DNA of 64,000 nucleotides from Pseudomonas cannabina (GCF_900100365.1 NZ_FNKU01000001.1:5638501-5702500); one strand, 5' to 3'; shown: positions 14,937 to 26,759, numbered from the stretch's first letter. Notes: a model not told the origin generated them from the letters alone. Numbers and translations: made by a program.

Positions 14937-16145
14937 GGAGACGCTGAACAATTAACCCGTTCGCACCGTCCCCATTTCCAAGCCGGTTTTTTTCAACCTG
15001 CCGGCCTTATTTTACGTTTCTCGAGCAGATTTCTGCCCTCATTTTGCTGAAAGGCGGGCCAGTCCCGCCTTTCAGACGGATTTATCCTGCCGTCTGTTGT
15101 AAATACCGCTTGGCCAGCATCAGATTGGCCAACCCAAACAAACTGAACAACTGCGCTGTATTCTTTTCCAGCCCACGGTAGCGAACCTTGCGATGATTGA
15201 AGCGCACCTTGATTACCTGGAAGGGGTGCTCGACCTTGGCACGCAGTTGCGCCTTGGCATATTCAATTTTGCGCTTGACCCGATACAGCACGCTGCCTTC
15301 GCCGTGCTGCTTGTAACTGCTTGGCCGTTCTGCAATCGACCAGATAACGTCCCGTTCAGCATGCTCCGGTCGCTTGGCCGCACCGGTGTATCCAGCGTCA
15401 CCCGAAACATAGGTTTCGTCACCGTGAAGCAACTGGCCAACCTGGGTGACATCCGCCACGTTAGCGGCCGTCCCTACTACGCTGTGCACCAGCCCCGACG
15501 TGGCGTCTACACCAATGTGGGCCTTCATCCCAAAGTGCCATTGATTGCCTTTCCTGGCCTGATGCATCTCAGGATCACGCTTGCCTTCTCGGTTCTTGAC
15601 CGAGGGCGGCGCGGCGATCAGAGTAGCGTCGACGATAGTGCCTTCCTTGAGCAGCAGCCCCCGGCTGGCCAGATGCTGGTTAATCGTTTCAAACAGCAGC
15701 CGGGTTAGCTGATGGACTTCCAGCAAGCGGCGAAAACGCAGCAAGGTGGTGGCATCCGGTGCAGACTCGCGACCCAGGTCGATACCCATAAAACCGCGGA
15801 TGGCCTGGCTGTCGTAGACGGCATCTTCGCAACCTTCATCGGAGAAACCGAAACACTGCTGCACGACGTACATGCGCAACATGCGCGACACCCCTATCGC
15901 AGGGCGTCCGCGCTTGCCTGCGGTGTTGCTATAAAACGGCGCCACTTGCGCCTCCAGCAGGGCCCAGGGCACCAACTGTTCAAGGTCAGCCAGGAAGCGA
16001 TCTCGGCGAGTCTGCTTTTTCTTGCCGGTATATTCGAGTTCGGAGAAGGTCTTCTGCACGCGCGTAACGCTCACGGAGAGGGAGGCTGTTGAAGGAACTT
16101 AGTGTGCCAAGGGTGGGGACAGTTGGCTATTTTTGCAGCGCCTCC
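14937..16145 (-). mobile_element. IS5-family element, 1209 bp, copy B
   Basis: Minus orientation, CTAG duplicates at 14933-14936 and 16146-16149. It separates the RTX fragment from the IS66 remnant. Confidence 0.93.
15082..16074 (-). CDS. IS5-family transposase (copy B)
   Basis: 330 residues, the same protein as copies A, C and D, with intact DDE motifs (IVDATLI, GDAGYTG, RAKVEHPF). Opposite in orientation to copy A. Confidence 0.93.
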   Translation of the reverse strand: MSVTRVQKTFSELEYTGKKKQTRRDRFLADLEQLVPWALLEAQVAPFYSNTAGKRGRPAIGVSRMLRMYVVQQCFGFSDEGCEDAVYDSQAIRGFMGIDLGRESAPDATTLLRFRRLLEVHQLTRLLFETINQHLASRGLLLKEGTIVDATLIAAPPSVKNREGKRDPEMHQARKGNQWHFGMKAHIGVDATSGLVHSVVGTAANVADVTQVGQLLHGDETYVSGDAGYTGAAKRPEHAERDVIWSIAERPSSYKQHGEGSVLYRVKRKIEYAKAQLRAKVEHPFQVIKVRFNHRKVRYRGLEKNTAQLFSLFGLANLMLAKRYLQQTAG

Positions 16146-16149
16146 CTAG

Positions 16150-17449
16150 CAAAAAATGGGTATCTGGCTTAGCGAGGCATCTCTGGCGAGCAATTCCAAG
16201 GCAACAACGCTTCGTAATCTTCTACCGATGCGGCATGTGGCAGGCGCTCAAGTACGTGGCGCAGCCACGTATAAGGCTCTTGGCCGTTGAGTTTGGCGGT
16301 CTCGACCAGGCGGTAGATCTGCGCGCTGGCTGTGGCGCCTTTGGGTGTGTCGCTGAACAGCCAGGCTTTTCGTCCGATGGCGAACGGTCTGATTGCCCGC
16401 TCGGCAGCGTTATTGTCGATGGGTAAAAAACCAGCTTCGATATAACGCTCCAGCCGGGTCCAGTTGTTGGCCAGATAATTCACCGCTTTGCCCAAGGCAC
16501 TTTGGGCCGTGACCTGCGGCTGCGTTTTTTCCATCCATGCTTTCAGCTTTGCCAGCTCAGGCAGGCTTTTTTCCTGACGGCCGATGTAACGCTGCTCATC
16601 GCTGACATCCTTGAGTTCACGCTCGATGCCGTACAGTTTGTTTATAGATGCCAGTGCAACGTCGGCGCGGCCCGTCTTGCCTTGAGGGTGCACTTTCTTT
16701 GCCTCCACGAACTTGCGTCGTACATGGGCCATACACGCCAGACGCTCCACACCCGGTTGCAACGCCAACGCGTTATAGCCCGCATAATCATCGGTCATCA
16801 CGTAGCCGCAATAACTTTCCAGCAGGCACAGCGGCACTTCCTGCGCACGGCTGGTGGTGTAGTCGAACAGGACGACTTTTCGGTCCGGCGGTCCGCTGGC
16901 TTGCACCCACATCCAGGATTGGCTGGTCGGGTCACGATCCGGCTCTTTTAGTACCTGAACTCGGGTTTCATCGCAGTGAATAAACGGACTTTCGAATAAT
17001 CGATCACGCATCAAATTTAGCAGCGGCTGGAAGTGTTCGCTGCACTGGATCACCCAGCGTGCCAGTGTCTGGCGCGGTATTTCGATGCCATGTCGACTCA
17101 GTACCGTTTCAAAACGATGCAGAGGCAAGCCATCGATATATTTGGTGGTCAGCAGCATGGCCAATAGCTCGGACTGGCCATGCTCTTTTCGATCATCTGA
17201 GCCGGTTTGTCAGCCGTGACCGGTGCCGTTTCACAACCGCGGCAACCGTAGACTTTGCGGATATGTTTGATCACACGGATCTGCATAGGCACGATATCCA
17301 GCTGCTCGCTGATTTCGTCGCTGATGACATGCTTGCGGCAACCGCAGGCACAGGTCAGTCGTTTGCTGAGCAAGCCGAGCCTCGACTCTTTTCCTCCTGC
17401 CTCTTGAGGTGACAACCTTTATTCTTCTCGAACACCTGTCCTCGGACAA
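16150..17449 (-). pseudogene. IS66-family transposase remnant (TnpC)
   Basis: The main part (17164-16169) holds the IS66 TnpC catalytic region: [45 protein letters not shown], and the C-terminal [20 protein letters not shown]. The zinc-binding N-terminal part (CACGCRKHVISDEISEQLDI...YGCRGCE) lies in another frame (17415-17149), so a frameshift near 17155-17165 breaks the gene. The first ~100 residues usual for TnpC, the tnpA and tnpB genes and both inverted repeats are missing. It is a dead fragment lying between hopZ3 and IS copy B. Confidence 0.85.
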
Positions 17450-17450
17450 A

Positions 17451-17478
17451 ACGCGCCAACCGTAAGGCGCGTTTTTTC
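17451..17478 (-). terminator. Terminator after hopZ3
   Basis: On the minus strand AAAACGCGCC-TTACGGTT-GGCGCGTTTT, 13 bases after the effector's stop codon. Confidence 0.8.
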
Positions 17479-17490
17479 AGAGGAAGTGAG

Positions 17491-18723
17491 TCAAGGCTTG
17501 GCCCGGACCCTGTTTGCGGCAAGGAAGTCTCCTGCCCGCTTTATTTCCTGCATTCTGAAACCTTCAATAGAGGTAACGTGCTGACCGGCAGATCTGTTGG
17601 CCCGGTAGGCCTGGTTTCTATGTAAAAGCGTTTCCGCATGTAGACCGCCCTTGTCCTTAGTAACGGTTGTATCTTTTTCCGGGTGATTCTCCACTAAACT
17701 TTTTGACTGAGCATGCTTCAAGAAGGTCGCCGGGATAGGCACCCCGTCTTCTCCATTGTGCAGAAGGGCGGTGTATTCATCGTGATGTTTAAAGGCTTTC
17801 AGGGCGTTATTAAGCGCAAACATGATGCAGTCAGTTTGCGAGTGTTGAATAAAATTTCCTACCATTTTGAGTTTGACATTGCCTAATGCTGAACGTATTT
17901 CCTTTTCTTCAAAATCTATAATGTTCCCTTCGGCAGACTCAAACCCGACGATTGACGGCCGGTGGCCGTATCTCAATTGGATATCCAAGGCTATATGATG
18001 GTCTGGCATCTTTCTGATTGGGGGGTAAATAACCCGCATACTCAGCGATTGCTGGTTTCTTTGAGCCTCCTTGTTTTGCTCTTTGATCGCCCTGCAACAA
18101 TCTTTACTACTTTTGAACGTATGCAGATTCAAGCCGGGATTTCTTGCATTTTCCGCTTTGGCAAAAAGCGGCAGTAATTTGATATCTCCTTTTATAATAG
18201 CGTTGTTCGGACCATCGCCCTTTTTCACTTGGTCGCAGACCATCACGGCATGTTCATGCAGATCCTTATCACGCAAGGCTAACTGGGGCAGGTTAATCGG
18301 CTCCATCTTCTCAAGCAGACGCTTAGGTATTGCTTCGGGCTGCGCCGGTATAGCATCTCCCCGTGATGCTTTCGGTGAGTTCAGCATCATTTTATGAAAG
18401 TTTTCCAGCTCAGAATGGTTCCGCCCGCCGCCTAGACGAAATTGTAGAAGGGGGGACGACGAAGGCATTGAACCCTCGGCTTGCTGAGTATCCTGCGTGT
18501 CAGACGAACTGCCCCCCGCTTCATATCTTCCCGCTGCACGCGCGTTTTGCGGTGAGGTGGATGTCTGGCTGGCGTTGTATCTGTTGTTCGTTGGAAGCGC
18601 ATCCTGACGTTGCAGACGTCTGCCCGCTCCACGCTGTAGCGGTGGAGTATTTACCGATGATGAAGCGCTTTCAGCATTTTCTGCCTGAGTTCTCTGACGT
18701 CTGTTCGCACCTGAGATATTCAT
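17491..18723 (-). CDS. hopZ3: Type III effector of the YopJ family, HopZ3-like
   Basis: 410 residues. The first ~100 are Ser/Gln/Asn-rich and polar, typical of a type III secretion signal and chaperone-binding region. The YopJ catalytic triad is visible: His243 in PDHHIALDI, Glu262 in VGFESAEGN (19 residues later, the family spacing) and Cys299 in HSQTDCIMFALNNAL. These enzymes acetylate Ser/Thr/Lys of plant immune proteins using acetyl-CoA and inositol hexakisphosphate. There is no Gly2 myristoylation site (MNIS), unlike HopZ1. Its start overlaps the chaperone stop by 4 bases (ATGA), and the pair is driven by an hrp box. The gene appears intact despite IS remnants on both sides. The HopZ3 label is from memory of the N-terminal and core sequence. 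Confidence 0.87.
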   Translation of the reverse strand: MNISGANRRQRTQAENAESASSSVNTPPLQRGAGRRLQRQDALPTNNRYNASQTSTSPQNARAAGRYEAGGSSSDTQDTQQAEGSMPSSSPLLQFRLGGGRNHSELENFHKMMLNSPKASRGDAIPAQPEAIPKRLLEKMEPINLPQLALRDKDLHEHAVMVCDQVKKGDGPNNAIIKGDIKLLPLFAKAENARNPGLNLHTFKSSKDCCRAIKEQNKEAQRNQQSLSMRVIYPPIRKMPDHHIALDIQLRYGHRPSIVGFESAEGNIIDFEEKEIRSALGNVKLKMVGNFIQHSQTDCIMFALNNALKAFKHHDEYTALLHNGEDGVPIPATFLKHAQSKSLVENHPEKDTTVTKDKGGLHAETLLHRNQAYRANRSAGQHVTSIEGFRMQEIKRAGDFLAANRVRAKP

Positions 18724-19187
18724 CTAATAGTCCCCGCCATCGTTAACATTAAATCGGTTTTCGTCAGCCTGGATGACGAGGCAAGCGGAGCAGAATGGCT
18801 ATGCAGTAACTTTGGCCGCCATAGGTTCGCTACTTCGATCATCTGAACGCAGGCGCTGACAAAGTCATCCTCGTCAATCCGTGACGGATCAAACCGCTGG
18901 AAGAGCAGCACCTCATTGTTTTTTTCGTCCAGCCCGAACGCCGCACCATCGCTTGAGCCGTAATGAAAGAGGTTGGCTGCCAGAATATTGCTCAGAAGTG
19001 TGCTGCTGGCTGGAGTAGAAAGCGTACCCACGCTCAGATAAACAAACAGCGTATTTTGCTGTTCAAGCCGTTCCAGCGTCATGTCCAGTTCGTTGACCTT
19101 CAGGCTGCACAGGTGATTCGCATCCAGAGAGAGCGGTCCACTTTCAAGTCGTATCGCCAACGCATTCAGTAGGTTTTGTATCATCAT
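18720..19187 (-). CDS. shcZ3: Type III chaperone for HopZ3
   Basis: About 155 residues, acidic, with the CesT/class I chaperone pattern: an N-terminal helix (IQNLLNALAIRLESGPLSLD), a beta core with FHYGSSDGAAFGLDEKNNEVLLFQRFD, and a C-terminal helix (FVSACVQMIEVANLWRPKL). The start is probably the ATG at 19187 or 19184; the frame is open up to 19220, but those residues (MHIFLTCRVRI) do not fit. It lies directly upstream of, and overlaps, the effector gene, the usual order for cognate chaperones. It should keep HopZ3 secretion-competent in the bacterial cytoplasm. Confidence 0.8.
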   Translation of the reverse strand: MMIQNLLNALAIRLESGPLSLDANHLCSLKVNELDMTLERLEQQNTLFVYLSVGTLSTPASSTLLSNILAANLFHYGSSDGAAFGLDEKNNEVLLFQRFDPSRIDEDDFVSACVQMIEVANLWRPKLLHSHSAPLASSSRLTKTDLMLTMAGTIR

Positions 19188-19300
19188 GATCCGAACTCTG
19201 CAGGTCAGGAAAATGTGCATAAAGCGCTATCGCGGCCAAACCTCGCCCTGTCATGGCCAGGTCCTGTCGGCTGGTGGCCCGGTGCCCTATTGTTGATCGT

Positions 19301-19329
19301 TGAGTGGTTGAAGGCCTTCGGTCAGTTCC
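19301..19329 (-). promoter_or_regulatory. hrp box (HrpL promoter) for shcZ3-hopZ3
   Basis: On the minus strand GGAACT (19324-19329), 16 bases, then CCACTCA (19301-19307), matching GGAACC-N15/16-CCACNNA with one change. About 115-140 bases upstream of the chaperone start. It is 36 bases from IS copy C, so the promoter survived the insertion. Confidence 0.82.
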
Positions 19330-19364
19330 CCAGGAGTTGATCGACTCAATGAAAGATCTTTTAG

Positions 19365-20573
19365 GGAGACGCTGAACAATTAACCCGTTCGCACCGTCCC
19401 CATTTCCAAGCCGGTTTTTTTCAACCTGCCGGCCTTATTTTACGTTTCTCGAGCAGATTTCTGCCCTCATTTTGCTGAAAGGCGGGCCAGTCCCGCCTTT
19501 CAGACGGATTTATCCTGCCGTCTGTTGTAAATACCGCTTGGCCAGCATCAGATTGGCCAACCCAAACAAACTGAACAACTGCGCTGTATTCTTTTCCAGC
19601 CCACGGTAGCGAACCTTGCGATGATTGAAGCGCACCTTGATTACCTGGAAGGGGTGCTCGACCTTGGCACGCAGTTGCGCCTTGGCATATTCAATTTTGC
19701 GCTTGACCCGATACAGCACGCTGCCTTCGCCGTGCTGCTTGTAACTGCTTGGCCGTTCTGCAATCGACCAGATAACGTCCCGTTCAGCATGCTCCGGTCG
19801 CTTGGCCGCACCGGTGTATCCAGCGTCACCCGAAACATAGGTTTCGTCACCGTGAAGCAACTGGCCAACCTGGGTGACATCCGCCACGTTAGCGGCCGTC
19901 CCTACTACGCTGTGCACCAGCCCCGACGTGGCGTCTACACCAATGTGGGCCTTCATCCCAAAGTGCCATTGATTGCCTTTCCTGGCCTGATGCATCTCAG
20001 GATCACGCTTGCCTTCTCGGTTCTTGACCGAGGGCGGCGCGGCGATCAGAGTAGCGTCGACGATAGTGCCTTCCTTGAGCAGCAGCCCCCGGCTGGCCAG
20101 ATGCTGGTTAATCGTTTCAAACAGCAGCCGGGTTAGCTGATGGACTTCCAGCAAGCGGCGAAAACGCAGCAAGGTGGTGGCATCCGGTGCAGACTCGCGA
20201 CCCAGGTCGATACCCATAAAACCGCGGATGGCCTGGCTGTCGTAGACGGCATCTTCGCAACCTTCATCGGAGAAACCGAAACACTGCTGCACGACGTACA
20301 TGCGCAACATGCGCGACACCCCTATCGCAGGGCGTCCGCGCTTGCCTGCGGTGTTGCTATAAAACGGCGCCACTTGCGCCTCCAGCAGGGCCCAGGGCAC
20401 CAACTGTTCAAGGTCAGCCAGGAAGCGATCTCGGCGAGTCTGCTTTTTCTTGCCGGTATATTCGAGTTCGGAGAAGGTCTTCTGCACGCGCGTAACGCTC
20501 ACGGAGAGGGAGGCTGTTGAAGGAACTTAGTGTGCCAAGGGTGGGGACAGTTGGCTATTTTTGCAGCGCCTCC
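19365..20573 (-). mobile_element. IS5-family element, 1209 bp, copy C
   Basis: Minus orientation, TTAG at 19361-19364 and 20574-20577. It joins the effector segment to the large RTX fragment and is the right-hand partner of the inversion. Confidence 0.93.
19510..20502 (-). CDS. IS5-family transposase (copy C)
   Basis: 330 residues, same protein as copies A, B and D, all DDE motifs present. Confidence 0.93.
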   Translation of the reverse strand: MSVTRVQKTFSELEYTGKKKQTRRDRFLADLEQLVPWALLEAQVAPFYSNTAGKRGRPAIGVSRMLRMYVVQQCFGFSDEGCEDAVYDSQAIRGFMGIDLGRESAPDATTLLRFRRLLEVHQLTRLLFETINQHLASRGLLLKEGTIVDATLIAAPPSVKNREGKRDPEMHQARKGNQWHFGMKAHIGVDATSGLVHSVVGTAANVADVTQVGQLLHGDETYVSGDAGYTGAAKRPEHAERDVIWSIAERPSSYKQHGEGSVLYRVKRKIEYAKAQLRAKVEHPFQVIKVRFNHRKVRYRGLEKNTAQLFSLFGLANLMLAKRYLQQTAG

Positions 20574-23500
20574 TTAGAGGTCAAGCTGGCAACGATACTC
20601 TGCTTGGCGAATCAGGTGATGACTATCTCAGTGGTGGGGATGGCAATGATACCCTTAAAGGCGATGCAGGTAACGACAACTTATATGGTGATGCGGGCAA
20701 GGATCAACTAGATGGCGGTCTGGGCAACGATTATCTTACGGGTGGCGAGGGGAATGACACGCTGCTAGGCGATGCAGGCAACGACACGCTGTACGGCGAT
20801 TCAGGTAACGATCACCTGGATGGCGGTACTGGAAACGATTACCTGACGGGTGGCGAGGGTTCTGACGTCTATCGCTTCAGTCGAGGCTGGGGTCAGGACT
20901 CGATTAATAACTACGATTCGAGCGCTGGAAAGACAGACACTATCGAGTTTGCGGCGGATATTCTTCCGACCGATATCATTGTTACCCGTTCATACAATGA
21001 TCTGGTCTTGTCCCTTAAAAATTCCACGGACAAGGTAACGATTTCCGGCTACTTCCAGAATGACGGCGACACGCCCTATACCGTAGAGCAGATTCGATTT
21101 GCTGACGGCACTCAGTGGAACGTTGAACAAATCAAGACCATGGCGGCCTTTACCTTCACTGATGGTAATGATGCCCTTACCGGCTATGCATCCGACGACC
21201 GTATTGCTGGTGGTAAGGGGGATGATGTCCTCAACGGTCTTGCCGGCAACGATGTTGTCAGTGGTGACGAAGGCAACGACAACTTGTACGGTGGCACTGG
21301 CCAAGACACTTTGAGTGGCGGTTCCGGTTCAGACTACCTGTATGGCGAGGACGGGAATGATTTGCTGTCGGGCAACGCCGGTAGCGATATTCTTTATGGC
21401 GCTGATGGCAACGACATCCTTGATGGTGGCACTGGCAACGATACGCTTGATGGTGGTCGTGGCTCTGACACTTACCGCTTTGCAAAAGGGTATGGTCAAG
21501 ACAGCATCAACAACTACGCTTACGGCGAAACAGCTACCGATAAGGTTGATGTCATCCAGCTGGATGGCTTGAATCCGGCCGACCTGCGCTTTTCTCGGTC
21601 GGGTGACGATTTTGTCATTCAGATCAAGGCAACAGGTGACACCCTGACGGTGCGTTCGCATTTCAGTCAGGATGGCGTCACCGCCTACGCGATTGATCAA
21701 CTGAAGTTCGCCGACGGCTCTGTATGGGGGGGCGCACAGATCAAAGCTGCCGTTGTTCAGTCATCGGAAGAGGCCGACACTCTCACTGGTTATGCCACAG
21801 CAGATAGCCTCTTTGGTCAGGATGGAAACGATTCGCTGAGTGGTCGTGCAGGCGACGATGTGCTCGACGGGGGCAATGGCTCGGACACTTTAAACGGTGA
21901 GGATGGCAATGACACATTGCTGGGACGCGCAGGTAATGACTCGCTCAATGGCGGTTATGGCGATGACGTGCTGGATGGTGGTTCGGGCAACGACAGCCTT
22001 GACGGTGGCTACGGCTCCGATACCTATATCTTCCGTAAGGGCTCGGGTCAGGACAGTATTTACAACGGTGCCTACAACGAAACCACGGCTGGCAAACAGG
22101 ACGTAATTCGTCTTGAAGGGCTTAACCTGAGCGACATAAGTCTACGCCGGGAATCCAGTGACCTGGTCATACAGATCAAGGAAACAGGCGATATCCTGCG
22201 GGTTTCCTCACACTTCTCTCCCGCCAGTACCTACTACAACTATGCCATCGATCAACTGCAGTTCGCTGACGGTACGGTCTGGGGTGTGGAGCAAATCAAG
22301 ACGTCGCTACTGACGGGGGGCGAGTTTAACGACACGCTTACCGGTTACGACACTGACGATACCCTTCAAGGCGTGGCAGGCAATGACACGCTGTATGGGG
22401 GACTTGGCAATGACACCCTTCGGGGAGGAGCGGGACGCGATACGTTGTATGGTGAAGACGGTGACGACACATTGCTCGGCGGCACCGACAACGACAGCCT
22501 GACTGGCGGGAACGGTAACGATCTGCTGGATGGCGGTGCTGGTAATGACACGCTGGAAGGCGGCAAGGGATCGGACACCTATATCTTCGCTAAAGGTTCT
22601 GGCTCCGATTCAATCGATAATTTGACTTACAGCGATACGACCCTCAACAAGCTCGATGTCGTTCGTCTGGATGGTTTGAACAGCGGAGACGTCAGTCTGC
22701 GTCGCGAATCCGATGACCTGATTGTGCAGATTCTTCAGACCGGCGAAGCCCTGCGCATTCGTTCGCATTTCAGTGCCGAATCCAGCACTTGGAGTTATGC
22801 CATCGATCAGCTGCAGTTTGCCGACGGTACCGTCTGGGATCGTGCACAGATCACCGCGGCCCTCCTTGATGGGACTGGAGGCAGTGACACCATCACGGGT
22901 TACGACACGGCCGACACACTATCCGGGCTGGCGGGTAATGACACCCTCAATGGCCGCAATGGCAACGATCTGCTTGATGGTGGGGATGGCAGGGATAGCC
23001 TTAATGGTGAGGCTGGCGATGACACCCTTCTGGGTGGTGCGGGCAATGACACCCTTTCTGGTGGCGAAGGTAACGATATCCTTGATGGCGGTACGGGCAA
23101 CGATTCGCTTGAGGGCGGCAAGGGCTCGGATACCTATGTCTTCCGCAAAGGCTCCGGGCAGGACACCATCAGCAACTATGCCTACAACGACAGCACACCG
23201 AACAGGCTGGATGTGGTGCGTCTGGAAGGGCTGAACACGGGTGACGTCAATATCCGTCGCGAGTCCGACGATCTGGTGATTCAGATTGTTCAGACCGGTG
23301 AGGTCTTGCGGGTCAGCTCCCATTTCGCTACCGATCAGAGCTACGGCTATGCGATCGATCAACTGCAATTCGCGGACGGTACGGTCTGGGATCAGGCCAA
23401 AATTACGTCAGCGCTTTTGATTGGGAACGAGGGCAACGACAGTATCATCGGATACGCCACGGCCGATGAGCTGGTGGGGCTGGAAGGGGACGATGTTCTC

Positions 23501-24537
23501 AGTGGCCGTACTGGCGATGACCTGCTCAACGGTGGTGAAGGCAGGGACGGTCTCTACGGCGAAGACGGTAATGACACTCTTCTCGGGGGGCTCGGCAACG
23601 ACACCCTATCGGGTGGCGCTGGCAACGACACGCTTGATGGCGGTGCCGGTAATGATTCACTGGAAGGTGGCAAGGGCTCGGATATCTATATTTTCCGTAG
23701 GGGCTCCGGGCAGGACACCATCAGCAACTATGTCTATAACGACAGCACGCCTGACAAGCTGGATGTGGTTCGTCTGGAGGGCTTGAACACCAATGATGTC
23801 AGTATTCGTCGCGAGTCCGACGACCTGCTGATCCAGATTCGCCAGACCGGCGAAACATTGCGCGTCAGCTCGCACTTCTATAGCGATCAAAGCTATGGCT
23901 ATGCGATCAACCAGTTGCAGTTTGCCGATGGCACTCTCTGGGACGAGGCGCAGATAACCGCGGCCTTGCTGATCGGTACTGAAGGCGACGACAGCGTTAC
24001 TGGCTATGCCAGCGACGATAACCTCACAGGCCTGGCGGGCAATGACTCCCTGAGTGGACGCGCAGGCGATGATGTGCTCGATGGGGGGGATGGCAAGGAC
24101 ACGCTCTACGGTGAAGACGGTAACGACGCGCTCTTGGGCGGCGCTGGAAACGATTCGCTTAGCGGCGGTGCCGGCAACGATCTTCTTGATGGTGGTGCCG
24201 GTAACGACTCGCTTGATGGCGGAAAAGGCTCTGACACTTATGTTTTCGGCAAGGGTTATGGCCGGGACACCATCAACAACTACTCCTACAACGACACCAC
24301 GCTCGACAAGCTTGAAGCCGTTCGTCTAGAGGGGCTGACCAAGGATGATGTGAGCATTCGTCGTGAGTCCGATGATCTGGTGATTCAGATTCGTCAGACG
24401 GGCGAAACCCTGCGGGTTAGCTCTCACTTCTATAGCGATCCAAGCTACGGCTATGCGATCAACCAGTTGCAGTTTGCCGACGGGGTTGTCTGGGACCAGG
24501 CACAGATCACTGCGGCCTTGCTGATTGGCACTGAGAT

Positions 24538-26740
24538 AGACGACAACATCACCGGTTACGTCAGCGATGATCGTTTGTCTGGCGCACAGGGCAACGACAC
24601 CCTGAACGGCCGTGCCGGTAATGACATCCTCGACGTCGGCGATGGTCGTGACACCCTCAACGGTGAAGACGGCAACGACACACTGCTGGGCGGCGCAGGC
24701 AATGACTCGTTGACCGGCGGCTATGGCAACGACACCTTGGACGGCGGCAGCGGCAATGACTCGCTGGACGGTGGCTACGGTTCTGACACCTATGTGTTCC
24801 GCAAGGGCTCGGGTCAAGACACTATCAGCAACTATGCCTACAACGACACCACGGCCAACAAACTGGATGTGATTCGTCTGGAAGGTCTGAACGCTGCCGA
24901 TGTAGTGCTGCGTCGTGAGTACGATGACCTGATCATCCAGATCAAGGACAGCGGCGAAACTCTGAGGGTCAGCTCGCACTTCAACACCAGCGTTCTCTAC
25001 GGCTATAACATTGATCAGATACAGTTTGCCGATGGCTCGGCACTGACCAATGAGCAGATCCGTACGGCTCTGCTGACCGGTACCGAAGTCGACGAGACCG
25101 TCACCGGTTATGAGTCGGCGGACAGCCTGTTCGGTCTGTCGGGCAACGACACTCTTAATGGTCGTGCCGGTGATGACATCCTCGACGGTGGTGATGGCCG
25201 TGACACCCTCAACGGTGAAGACGGCAACGACACACTGCTGGGCGGCGCAGGCAATGACTCGTTGACCGGCGGCTATGGCAACGACACCTTGGACGGCGGC
25301 AGCGGCAATGACTCGCTGGACGGTGGCTACGGTTCCGACACTTATGTGTTCCGCAAGGGCTCGGGTCAGGACACCATCAGCAACTATTCTTACAACGACA
25401 CCACGGCCAACAAACTGGACGTGATCCGTCTGGAAGGGCTGAACGCTGCTGATGTGGTACTGCGTCGTGAGTCCGATGACCTGATTATCCAGATCAAGGA
25501 CAGCGGTGAAACCCTACGGGTCAGTTCGCACTTCTACAGCAGTGCCATCTACGGCTATGGCATCGATCAGGTGCAGTTTGCCGATGGTACGGCACTGACC
25601 AATGAGCAGATCCGTACGGCTTTGCTCACCGGTACCGAAGTCGACGAGACCGTCACTGGTTATGAGTCGGCGGACAGCCTGTTCGGTCTGTCGGGCAACG
25701 ACACTCTTAATGGTCGTGCCGGTGATGACATCCTCGACGGTGGTGATGGCCGTGACACCCTCAACGGTGAAGACGGCAACGACACACTGCTGGGCGGCGC
25801 AGGCAATGACTCGCTGACCGGCGGCTACGGTAACGACACCCTGGACGGCGGCAGCGGCAATGATTCGCTGGACGGTGGCTACGGTTCTGACACCTATGTG
25901 TTCCGCAAGGGCTCGGGTCAAGACACTATCAGCAACTATGCCTACAACGACACCACGGCCAACAAACTGGATGTGATTCGTCTGGAAGGTCTGAACGCTG
26001 CCGATGTAGTGCTGCGTCGTGAGTACGATGACCTGATCATCCAGATCAAGGACAGTGGCGAAACCCTGCGGGTCAGCTCGCACTTCAACACCAGCGTTCT
26101 CTACGGCTATAACATTGATCAGATACAGTTTGCCGATGGCTCGGCACTGACCAATGAGCAGATCCGTACGGCTCTGCTGAGTGGTACCGACGTCGATGAG
26201 ACCGTTACCGGTTATGAGTCAGCGGACAGCCTGTTCGGCCTGTCGGGCAACGACACCCTGAATGGCCGTACCGGTGATGACATCCTCGACGGAGGCGATG
26301 GCCATGACACCCTCAACGGTGAAGATGGCAACGACACACTGCTGGGTGGCGCAGGCAATGACACGCTGACCGGGGGCTATGGCAACGACACCCTGGAAGG
26401 CGGCAGCGGCAATGACTCGCTGGACGGTGGCTACGGTTCCGACACCTACGTGTTCCGTAAGGGCGCGGGTCAGGACACTATCAGCAACTATTCTTACAAC
26501 GACACCATGGCCAACAAACTGGACGTGATTCGCCTGGAAGGTCTGAACGCTGCCGATGTAGTGCTGCGCCGTGAGTCCGATGACCTGATTATCCAGATCA
26601 AGGACAGCGGTGAAACCCTGCGGGTCAGTTCGCACTTCTACAGCAGTGCCATCTACGGTTATGGCATTGATCAGGTGCAGTTTGCCGATGGGGTGATCTG
26701 GAACAAAGAGAGTATCAGCGCCAATCTGTTCACACCTGTA
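24538..26740 (+). repeat. 552-bp near-identical tandem units in the RTX gene
   Basis: Four consecutive modules repeat at 552-bp spacing (GACCG of the same motif at 25096, 25648 and 26200), each 184 codons with nearly the same DNA. Two linker types, ending NTSVLYGYN and YSSAIYGYG, alternate. Confidence 0.85.
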
Positions 26741-26759
26741 GCGGTGAGTGCCTTGACTG

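Larger units (their letters stand above)
13026..19364. other. Segment inverted between IS copies A and C
   Basis: The RTX reading frame that ends at copy A (GDDSL, minus strand) continues exactly at the right edge of copy C (RGQAGNDTLLG, plus strand) if 13026-19364 is flipped and the IS plus one TTAG removed. Copies A and C are in opposite orientation, the setting for inversion by homologous recombination. Confidence 0.82.

Noticed and set aside
15193..16092. Open frames on the strand opposite the IS5-family transposases (also in the other copies)
   Set aside because: They repeat exactly with each IS copy, lie fully within the transposase gene and show no family features.
11813..20577. Using CTAA/TTAG duplicates alone as proof of inversion
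   Set aside because: CTAA and TTAG are complements, so both the present and the flipped order look flush; only the restored RTX reading frame is decisive.
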